A DNA stretch of 64,000 nucleotides from Protonemura montana (taxonomy: Eukaryota > Arthropoda > Insecta > Plecoptera > Nemouridae), in assembly GCA_947568835.1 (NCBI GenBank), contig OX387602.1, forward strand, positions 21,689,021-21,753,020. Direction: 5' to 3'. Positions 50,401 to 62,400 of this stretch are shown here, in pieces. The translations under genes were made by a program, and so were the position numbers. Below the pieces are notes generated by a model. That model was not told the origin of the DNA, did no database searches, and saw only the letters and a program-made list of their open reading frames with translations. Position 1 is the first letter of the stretch, and every line of letters starts with the position of its first letter.

Positions 50401-53400
50401 ACATCTAAAACAACAACCTAAATGCTACAACTAGCATCTACATCTTACACTAAAACTTAAGAGTATTAGAGTCTTACAGTAATGTAAACAAAGGTATGCT
50501 ACCTGTTCTAGTCCTGTTACTTCTTGCCAGTTTCCGGACTCGGTTTGGGTTACCTGTATCACAACACAGCACGCATTAGTTCAAACGTTACGGGCACAAG
50601 CGCAAGCAGGGTTAGCGGCAGCATAAGTAGCGGGGCTCGTGAACACTGCAAATATCGCAATGGCAAGCTGGAAGTGCACAAGGGAGGAACTCTGACAATA
50701 TGGTAGAACTACGAGTTTACATCACATCAAGGGATCTGTTTTAAATTGTTACTTCGACGCTACACAGCAAGAATTATGAAAAAAATCCTGTTGAAGGTGC
50801 TTCAACATTACATAATCCATTACATATGGATTACATATGGAGTGATTTTAAAATTTGGAAATATTGTCGTTTGCTGATACCGAAGTGTGTCTTCGACGTG
50901 ATTACTTTCTCCAGGTACCTAGTGGTATCAAAGCAGCATGGATGCTCAAAATTGCAAGTCGACAGAGAGGCGAATGCATTGCAGTTAAATGTGATGCACT
51001 ACTCTACTTTACCACCCAATGTTATGAAAAGCAAAGCATTGCATGATGCAAGTGGCTGAGGTCCAAGCCCGATGGAAGTGTGGCGGGTAGCTGTGCAGAA
51101 GCGTTCGCCTGTGAGAAAAAAAGTCAGCTCACCTGCATCAACTCTCTCATGGGAGGCTGCTTGGATGAAATGTCCGGGCAAGATAGGGAGGAAATGAACA
51201 CACCACCAGATTAGTAAACTTTAAACGGTGTCTGGGCGCATACCATCCATTCTTTCTATAAACTTGTACGCATATGTACATCCATTCTACATATACAAAC
51301 AATAAGTGGTTTATAAAAATACCTATACTTAAACAAGCATACAGCAAGGCGAAACATTTTACAAACAATCTGTCAGTGAGGGTGTGTTATACACAACGAT
51401 TGAAATAACTTTGGCGACTGTTCAACTATGTATGCAGTTCGTGCCAAGTTATGTTTTGAACATTCCATTTTTTCTACAATGAGGGAATTCCGCGAGTAGG
51501 TGGACTTCGAGCGTCCTTCACATAAGTGGGGGATTGTGAATCAAGATTTCGTTGGGCTGCATTATTGCAGCTTCGAGATTTACTAGCAACATTTTTTGGT
51601 TTGGTTGTAGATTTAAGAATTCTCAAAAACCAACACGGGAAAAACATGTTTTCACATGACTCTTGCGTTTCATCTCACTCTGAGATTTGGAAACTGGCTC
51701 TTTCGAGCTAAGTTGAAAGTCTAGGGAAATATCAACCTTGACCGACCGCTGGATATTTGTAAGGCATGCAGTGTTAGTTCCATTGCTTGAAAAGAATCTA
51801 TATCTGCTAATAATTTACATTTATGGTATGGCATTAGAACTTAGTAGGTAGCTTTATTCATAATCTCGGCCCTTATACCAATACTGTCATAAATTATGGA
51901 GAAATCACAATCATTCACGATGGCTGGCTGACATAGTGAAGGGTAACTTTTAAGCGTTGGGTGGTGCTCATGTAAAATGAAGGTAATCTCGTGTATTATA
52001 GGTCCACTCTTTGGTCGAACCATGATTGTATAAGGAGCGTCCATGGTATAAGGTTCACCGTCTGTGAGTGTGAATCTCTTTGTGGCCTTGGGTGTCGTTC
52101 CTTCGCCACGCCATCTGATGGCGAGATATGATCGCGCGATACGAAGTGATCATCGACAGTTGACGTGTTCGATAAGTTCAACAATGCACTCAGTCTGTCA
52201 CCAATTGTATTGGATATTGAATTGATTGCGAATAAAATTATGTGTATGGCCCATTGTTTTCAACGTTTACAAAGATTTGGGATGGTTGCAGTCTCGAAGG
52301 AGGCTTTTTCTGTTTCCCTGAACGAGGTGACATCTTTCGTACGCTATTGTTTCTTTTGCAGGATATGAGGTGAAGGAAAAGACTTGATCCCGATGATATG
52401 AATTGGTACCCGAAGCGCCACCCGTTTCTCGACCCTGATTTAGGATACACGTTGGTATAGTTTATTTGTCTGAAGGGCATGCCACGACCGTATCATTTGT
52501 GTTACCCCCCCGGCTGAACTGGTGAATCATTACGGCGTTCGTATGGATGCCCTAATTACAAAAAATATACACATACATATATATGTCAACGTAAAGTACA
52601 AAAATATGTCTCAATAGCAAGTGTCTATCTGTTATCTCAATAGATCTGTACTGAGGTCCACTCATCAAAAACCGATATCTTGTCATAATGATGTTCTAAT
52701 CAAGATAACACGAGATTTCGAGGGGGAGGGGGGCACTGGTTGTCATGGTGGTGGCGTTGATGCAGTATAAAAAGGTGGCGTCTGTCGAAGAGGTTCAAGT
52801 CACCGTGAGCTTCTCTAGTGCGAGGGTGCAAAGAGAATCAGACAGCCACAACCATAGCCATGGCATCGTTCAGAGTTCTTAGGAATTTCACCAGACAAAT
52901 GTCCGACTCGGGCGTCACCGTCAACGTAGTGCAGGGTGCCCTCCGCGGCAGGAAGACCTCCTGCAAGTTCGGCGGGGAGTACGTCACCTTCCGAGGCGTC
53001 CCGTACGCCAAGCCACCAATCGGCGCGCTCCGCTTTCAGGTAAATGTTGCTCTCACACTAATAATTGCAAACGTTAGTATAGACACTCCTAAATTGTAAT
53101 TAAATTAGCTAGCACAAAGTTTCTGCTCTGCAAGAAGTCACCTAAATATCAAAGTGTCATAATGTGAAGAACGTGTGTGCCAAATCTGGAATGGCAAATC
53201 GATATGTCCGCTGCAGCGTTGGAATAACTTTCCTTACATTCACCCCAAACTTTGCACGCGATAGCATAGAATATGCGACAGTCTGAATCTTTCTTACAAG
53301 CCACGGACTAGAGTCTTGAAATCATGAATTCGCTCGAAAACTTTTAACTTAACGCTCTTCAATTGTTTGGTAGTATGACAGAAAGTTAAACATTTCGAGT

Positions 53401-56400
53401 TTTTTGGAAAGCCGATGCCACTAAAGAACATTGCGACCTAATTTTTCAAGCAAGATGATTGACAAAGTTGTGTCACGTTGCAGGCTCCAGAGCCTATGGA
53501 GCCATGGTCGGGGGTACGCGACGCCACTCAGGAGGGCGAGGTGTGTCCTCAGAAGGACCTGTTCACACAGAAGATGAGAGGCAACGAGGACTGTCTCTTT
53601 CTCAACATTCACACACCAAAGGTAAACTTCACCGAGGTACCATAAAGCTGGTTAAATATCCTTCAATGTGCGTCGTCATTTACTCATCCGATTGCCTTGG
53701 TTCTTTCAGATGACTGAAGGTGAGGACGCGCCCCTTAAACCTGTCATCGTGTGGATTCCCGGAGGAACCTTCACGACTGGCCACGGCAACGCAGATGTCT
53801 ACGGACCCGATTTCATCATCAAAGAAGACGTCATCTTGGTCACGATCAACTACCGTGTGGGAGCTTTAGGTAACTGACTTCCATTTCATCTGACTAACAT
53901 ACTAATCAGGAAGCAAATAATCGTGAAGACCACGGAGATTAAAACCATGTTTCTTTTAGCAAATCCAAATCCCTTGAACCGTGTCACCCAGAATGGCTGG
54001 TCTAATCCGGATCTGACGTTTGACATCCACAGGTTTCCTCAGCCTTGAGGAGGCCGGAATTAGCGGCAACGCGGGACTCAAGGACCAGGTTTACGCGCTG
54101 CGCTGGATTCAACAGAACATTCAGCGCTTCGGCGGCGACCCCCGCAACGTGACGCTCGCAGGGGACAGTGCTGGTTCGGCCTGCGTGTCCTACCACGTCA
54201 TCTCGCCGATGTCCAGAGGTACACGAAATGCACACTGGAATCGTTTCTTTGGCTTCTCAATCCATGTCTAAAAGTTGTTCCTGATCAGCAAGTTATAACC
54301 TCCAATCATCCTTTTATGTCATAGCATGACCCAAAGCAAGAACCATATGGGTAGAATTGTATTGTCCATGCCGATTTCTGTACGCTTAAAAGTATCTGAC
54401 TTCTTATTCTCTGCTGCAGGTCTGTTTGCTCGAGCCGTATCTCTTAGCGGTTCGGCGCTTAACCCGTATGGCTTCATGGACACGTCGACGTCTCACAAGC
54501 GCGCGTTTGCGTTGGGCGAAGTGTTTGGATGCAAGTCGCAGAGCCAGCAAGAGCTCGCCGACTGCCTGTACAAGGTTTCGGGGCTTGACATCTCTGCAAA
54601 CCTGCCCAAGACTCTCACCAAGACGGTAAGACAACAATACTTTCAAAATACGAGATATCCTCGATACAACGGTCTTACGAAAATGTACATTTGCTTTTAT
54701 TATCTGTCTTCAATCAATATTCTGTACGCATCAGATAGCAGAATCGGCACTTGAGGCACTCCATTCGCAAGGTGTAGTACTCGCTAGTACTATACACTTT
54801 TGTTATAGTAGACTCCCAATTTTTACAAAACCTCACTATCGCGCGCCGAACAATAGATGAAGTCACATCAAAGATAAGCATCGCATAAAAAATTATTAGT
54901 GAATGACATAAATCAGAAGTAAATTGTAATCAAGATGGATAAAGCGTCAGGTGTGCTTATAGTGTTATCCTAATCGATTCAAAGATCCCCTAAGCAACGT
55001 AATCAACTTGAAATGGTTTGCCGCTGCAGAGCAACAAGCGCGGCGAGGCGTTCCCGTTCCTGCCGACGGTGGAGGTCGGCTCCGGGAAGGCCGGAGAAGA
55101 GATCTTTCTCCCCGACACCCCGCACTCTATGTTCAGTACGGGCCATTCTCAGAGCGTGCCGTATATGCTGGGAGTCAGCTCGGACGAGGGCCTCTTGCTG
55201 CTCAAGAGTGAGTGCTAACAGACATTATACAACATCATTACACGAAACTGCACCTCTTTGCAATATATGACCAAACAAAAAAGAACGCGAAAGAGTTTTC
55301 TTTTGAGTTTTAGTCATTACAATGTATTAGCAGCGTTTGCTAACAAAGGGGCGTGTTTATGCAGACCTAGTGGCAGACCCGACCCGACGCCCGGACATGG
55401 ACAAGAACTTCGAACAGTGCATCGTGATGCCTCTGGATTTGGGCGTGGAGCGTTACTCCGAGGAAAGCGTCAAACTAGCGGCGAGGATCAGAGAGTTCTA
55501 CATGGGCACCGGGCCCATGACCGACCAGGGCGTTCTCGACTACTCAAAGGTGAGTTCACATTGAGCATCAATTTACTGCACCAAGAAGTTATTCTAATAT
55601 TGGTGCAGGTATGTTTATTATTGGTGTCCATTGAACGGTGCATCCTTTTTCCTTCGGGGCCATAGAACTAATGCCCTTTCCAATTAAGTGATAAAAAACG
55701 CGCGAATTCCTAGATATGTTATAACTTTTGGGTAAATGGTACGCGGTTAGTAAATCATAGCTGAAGACTAACTGACGCGTACTCGTTCTCAGATCGCGAC
55801 CGACGCGTTCTTCACTACCGGTGTGACCTCGACCCTCAACAAGCACGTGCAGTTCTCAACGGCGCCCACATACTTCTACGAGTTTGGGTTCAGCGGCTCA
55901 CTGGGCCTCTTCAAGAAGTTCCTCGGCGTCAAGGGCTTGCCAGGTAATTAACTACTGAGCCAATTCTGCCATCCACCATTCTTTTCACAAAAGCTCTGCC
56001 CAAGCGTTCCAGCAGCTCGATCTGTACCAATGTCTGTAGTCTGTTCCATATTGCAACGATGTCAACTAATACTGATTGGTCTGCAGGCGCGGGTCACGGA
56101 GACATCCTGGGGTACCTGTTCACAACCACCATGCTCAACCACGACCTGCCTGCGGATTCGCGCGAAATGAAGACCCTCAACACCATGGTCGGTCTCCTCA
56201 CGAACTTCGCCAAGTCAGGGTAAGCTTTGCCTTTCAGTTCCCACACTTTTTGCCTAGACTCATCTCATCGTTTTCCGTTCCCAGTCTGCCTTGATCCTTA
56301 AGCCTTATTCACACTAGACTTACTTTGTTAACAGATCAATTATGATCGAGCGTGTCAAATTGAATGACACAAGCAACAAAGAGCAACAAAAAGCAACAAT

Positions 56401-59400
56401 TATAACAGCTACATTCCCATAAAGAAATTGTTATAAAATAATTTTTTAACTTGACAATGCAATTTTTTACTGTTAATTGTGAGCAACTTCATTAATAATT
56501 TCTTCTAGTATATGGAATATTCAACTAGACAACTAGAGATAGATTTGTGACCATGGTTGTACCTTCGCAGGAACCCAACCCCGGAAGGATCACCTGTCAC
56601 GTGGGAGCCCGCGACTTTCGAGAACAAGATGGCATACTTGGAGATCCGCGACGAAGTGTCGCTGAAGAGTGAACGCTCCAAGGAGCGCATGGCGTTCTGG
56701 GACGAAGTGTACCGGCGGTACGGAAACAAGTACGACACTGTTGTCGAGGAGACCAGGTTCGCGGCCCAATCGCGCATGTAGGCTGGCCGGCCGCCGGCAT
56801 GCCACGTTATTTATAATATTTATTTCTTGGTATTTCATCATAGGTGTAATAATCTTCAATTACTGCCTTTAATTGAATGGAATAGTATTGGAAACACTCA
56901 CTCGCCTAATTATGTATGTTTTGTTTCGTCGTGAAGACTTATATTGTAGTATTACTTGTTTTTATGTTGTTAGTATTATTTTACGGATGTCTAATAAATG
57001 TATTTTTTCACTTTTGTGCACTGGAATTATTTTCATCACATAGAAATCCTGTCAAAATGCAAGATAACTTTTCCACAGATCCAAGAATTACCCTGCTAGT
57101 TAAACATGGCCAGTTTTGAGAGAAAATGGAATGAAAGCATACAAATTTTTCCTAGGGACACAAAATCTTGAATTATCTTGTAGGGCCAGCACCAAAGATG
57201 AGCGAAGTTGCTACCAAATCTCGAGACTGCTTCATGCAAGGGAGATGAAATAATAATAGAGAGGTAGAAGACTCACGCGCTGGACGCTGTGGATGATAAG
57301 CGTGCTCTTGTTGGCTTGGGGACCGACGCCGACGCCTCGCTGCCGTCGCTCCAGCTCCTGCAGTGCGGAATCTGCCACTGTCCCGTCGCCATTGGCCAGC
57401 CGATCTACTCGCCACACACACACACACACACACGCTAAGTAGTAACACATTCGCATCAAGGGCCAACACGGCCAGGACGAACCGACAGACAGACTCCATT
57501 ACAAGAAATATCTCTAAGCAAGGTCGTAGAGCAGCTTCTATGAGACTACTCTAAAAGTGGGGTAATCAGATACATTTTCGTCCGCAATTATCAGAAGTTG
57601 TCCTCGTCTTTCCATACGCGTCTTCTGCACACTAAAAAGATCGCTCCAGAGACTTTCAGTCCCTACATCTTGTACAGTACACGGCTTTTTAGAGCCGCCG
57701 AGAATCATACAGACGGTTACTTAAGCAACTCTCAAGCTTCTAAATAAAACTCGTTGAGATTTCCAGGGCAACGGCATAATCGCGTACTTAGCTTCGGTAA
57801 ATTACCACACATACACAATCATACAATTGTCCTGGATCATGCAACTAAGAAAAATATCAATAAGGCTAGAAGAGCTTCGTTAACCGTTGGACATTTCTAC
57901 AGCCATTTCAGGTAAATTCCATAAATTCCACTTCCCAGTGCGCGAGGGGAGCAATGTTCTCACCGTCGTGTGCAAACGTGGTGCGAGTGGTGGTGAGCAC
58001 GCCACCAGATGGTGACACCGTACGCAGCGTCTCCTTCAGCTTGAACGCGCGGCTGCCCGCCTCAACGACCGGGACCTCTCCGCTCGCCAACAGTGAAAAC
58101 TGCAACACAGCGTCAAGGTAAAGTCAGGTCATGCTAACTCAGCGACAGGACGTATTCTCCTCTCCTGTACCAATTCCAGAAGCTAGGAGTTACATGAAGT
58201 GAATCGGGTTAGCTCACCTCGACTGTGAGCGTGCCCGAGACTTCGTCTGTCTCATAAGGACGCGACTGCAAGGAGATGATCTGCCGCTGGTTGGGGTTCA
58301 CGAAGAGCTCCTCGACGCCCACGATGCCCAGACCGAGGAACTTGTTGCTGGTCCGGTTGGCCCGGTCGTAGATTTCGAACAACAGCTCTGCTGTGTAGGC
58401 ACTCACGTCGCTGGGGGAGGTAACAAGAGTAAGCCAAAGACGTAGGGACTGCAGACAAGTTCCACTCCATGCTGGGGATTCCCATGCTCAAAAAATACCC
58501 GCTGACAATAGTAATGAGGAGAGACTGTCAGAAATTGAATGCCACGAAATTGAGAAATTGCGTCTTGCGCGTACGTTGTGTAGGTATATGAGTTAGAATG
58601 TCTTACAATATAAAATGTTCGTCCCAGACGGGCGAATTGGTGTCCTTGATAACCGAAGTCTGGTTTTTTTGTGGAGGGTCATCCATCTCCACCACGCAAT
58701 ACGGCTCTGTACAGCCTGTAGGAATACGCACACATTTAGTGTCCAACAATTATTCCAAATGTCACATAAAGTCTAGCAGCAATGGCGTTAGAAGGCTTCG
58801 TACCTTTCTTTGCGCCGAGGCCGCTGGCTTTTATCACTTTGACCAGCAACCTCCTATCACCGTCGCCGCTTGCAGTCTTGCCTGGAATGGCCGAGTGGGA
58901 GCCCTGCAACTGCACAAACACACCATCCCCCTCAAAACACGCTTAAACTCGCTCTTGGCTCGGCGCAAATCCCAGTCGCTATAGGATTTGGAAATTGAAT
59001 ATTCTCTCCTAAGTAAGGGAGCTTCTATCTTAAGGGAAGTTTGATCCCGATGTAGAAATCGCAAGTAACAAGTTTCATGAAGGTGACATTGGTCCGCTGT
59101 GACGATCTCAGTATTCGGCTTGAGTCACTCGGGTGCCAGAGAAAGTTTCCAAATAAGTGCAAACTGATTAGTTTCACAAGATCATTCATCCAAATTTGCC
59201 CATTTGGTAAAATTTTCTTCACTTTTATCCATTATCAACAATAGATTCCCAAGAACCACGACTCTTTTATACGTCGTCCTTGACTTTCTCAAACAAATCG
59301 TTGAAGGACCATCTCCTATTCAGATCAAGAGATATCAAGATTTGCAAGATTCAAGATATCAAGAATACGGCCAAGGGTGCATACCATGGAGTCGTAGTGT

Positions 59401-62400
59401 AGAGGGAGCACGTGCCCCGGCGGCGGCGCAATGGGGCGCTCGAGGCGCGGGCACGAAGCGTACTGGCCGAGGTTGAGGTGTACGGTCGTGTTTCGCAGAG
59501 CCACCACCACTATCTCCGTGATCACATCCTGCAGCTGTTGCTCGTCCAGGTTGTTCTTGATCGCCCCCACCGGCGCCAGTGTTACCTTGATCTGCAATGA
59601 ACACAGCCAATCATGTATTCGTCATAGTACTCTTAAGTTACTTTCGAGGGGCATCCAAACTACAGCAGAAATCAGAATCACCCCAAGTCAGACGTTACAC
59701 TTGCCACTTTGACTCGGTTCATACTGCAAGTACTACAACCCTCTGACTCACGGTCCTTGTGAGAGTACTTTAGCGCCAGACGTTTTCCAGGCTTTTCTAT
59801 TGTGACAGACTTTTAAAAGAGACATTGTAAGACGTTTTTTACTCAGAAGTAATTTAAAAAATTCATATCCAATAAAAGGTGATGAAAGTCATCTGCTGCT
59901 GCCGCTGGGAATTACATCTCATAGGTACAACTGGCCTCTAGAAAGGTTTGACATCTGATGATTCCTAATCATAACTCAATCATCAGTAAAAATAGATTCA
60001 TGAGTGAACTCCAGGCAAATTCTTGTCAAAGAATGAGGCCATGATTAGATGTTCAACCTCCAAGCAGCCTCATCTCCAATATTTATCCAGAAGAGGCGAG
60101 ACAGAAGCCCATACCTCCGGCCAGCCGTCGCACTTGACGTCGGCGAGGAGTTTGTCCGTCGCGCAGACCACGCCGAGGCGTGCGCGGAACCGATTGACGT
60201 TGACTCGGTAGTGGGACACTTCGACCTTCTCGCCGCGCTGCCGGAACGCACGCAGCTGGAGCAAGGGCATCGCCTCGCAGTCGCACGTGATCGTCTGCAA
60301 CAAAAGCAGTGCGGTCAGTGTGCAGACAGAGTTTTGGGCGGCGAACGTTCAGCAGTAATTCTTTTGGCGTATTAGGTCTGCACCGGTGTATACTGAATGC
60401 GCGTTGAGTGCAGTTTGCGCGTTCGATTGTAATTGTGGACTGCACCAGTGCACTCTTCACGCATTTTAATTGGCATGTGTACACTATCGCAATCTGGTCA
60501 CAGGACTTTCGAATTTTGAGATTGTTGGAAAGCGAGATAATAGAATAGTGAAGAGTGGGAAATGGTCCTCAAGTGTCAGAATTTGAGTCTGGCTTGCAGA
60601 TGCAAATATGCTCCATAGCACAGGTTGTGCATGATTATGAAATGCATCAAAACTTTTTCCCAGACAACGTTGTGGTAGTAGTTAACTGTGGTAGACTTTA
60701 GTTGTGGTGGAGTAGTTAAGTCTGAAAATCGTGACAGCCGTGTACAGAGATTGATCGAATAGCGTGAAATTATAATCAGTGAAGTTCATGGATTATTTTT
60801 GTAGCTACTATCCGAAAATAGGCTCGGCGTGGAAGAGGTTTTACCACGTAGAGTTGACTACTGGCAACAATGGAAATTGTGCCCTATGAATTGATAATAA
60901 CAGTCACTCTCACATGATCTTAGTTGATTACTTTATGAATAATTATGCTAATTAGCATCATTTAATAGCAAGTGCTGTAAGAGGAGGTTAAAACAGTCAA
61001 GAATGAGAGAAAGGAGTGAATAGGTCATATTATATGACAATTCATGAGCAATTCTGACTGCATATTGAGACTGAGTTCATGTTTCTCATTACGAGCGACA
61101 GATACCTCTGGAACGTGAGCTAGAAGGTGAGGAATATATCTAATGCAGACTTGCTGAGGCAGAGTGCAGGAGTCAGGAAATAGTGAGAGTGTGAAAGACA
61201 AAGACAGGAGCGACGCCGGAAGGTCGCGGCTGGCGCCAGGCGTCGGGCGTCTGGACGCTCTCTCGTGCCGCACTGCAGTCACCCTCGATCTGCCAACTCC
61301 TCGACCGAGACGTCGCGACGGCGTTACGCGATCGCGTAGGGGTAGCAGTAGTACAATTTCAGCGTGCTCAACGTTCGGAAAGCACTAGCAGTCGAAAGTG
61401 AACACCATAGCTATACATTTTTTATTTTGTCTGGATGTTCACTGCAGGCCTGAATGAAGCCACGTATCATTTTGTCATTAATATTTACTTCACATACAGA
61501 TTGATTGCAGTTTGCAAAATTCGGAAAAAGTCGATAATACATATAGGTAACTGATTGAGTAGTGGGGATTAACGACGCAATGTTTAGACCACTGGTCCTT
61601 GCGGCACTGGTTTAATGGCGTCGGTGAATGAGTGGATGTGGATGAGGATTAGAATGAGGATGAGGATGTGGATGAGAATAAGGATGAGGATGAGGATATA
61701 TATATAATGTGTATCTGCAATATATATAAATATATTCTACATTGATGGGAATACGTTTAATTTCCGCCTGAGGTAAAATTCCCTTTGCGGTGTAACTAAC
61801 GGCTTCATCATGAAGCATAGAGAATCCCATCTTCTGTGGTTATTTCTCCGTGGAGTTGTGGCTACGCGGTGATTTGCTTGTGGCTACATAATTCCTTAAA
61901 TTATTACTGATGTTTGCAAGAACTCTCTACCAATAAAATTGCACTTGCAATGCTGTAGTGCGTTTCTAATGCAACAAGAAGGGCTACTTGACTGGAACTA
62001 GCGAAGCAGGCCCTGAACATGAGCATGGAATAAAGGGGAAGAAGACATCTTCTCTTTTGTGCGTTGAGGGAGGTAGAGTGCGCTGGGGTGCGGCGTTACC
62101 GCTAATGGAACGACGGGGGCGCTTTAGCAAGTACGGGAGGCACACGTAGTTACACTTTGTTTGATTTTATTTATGGGGTTTAACGACGCACTGTTTCTAG
62201 AATGGGCTAAGTGAAACTGGTCTAGTAGCGTCGGCGAATGAGTGGATGATGATGAGGAACCTAACCTAGCCTCGAAGGAAGGAAGGGAAAACTGGTACCG
62301 GCACTAGCCCTCTCCTGTCGAAGAGCAACAAGGGGACCACCAGTCTTAACGTCCCCTCCGAAGGGCGGTACAACGCCAACAATAGGAATCCTCCACAAAT

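Noticed and set aside
61164-61388. GC-rich plus-strand frame of 74 codons, Arg-rich
   Set aside because: Open on both strands because of GC content; no family motif and no junctions in phase with the surrounding gene.
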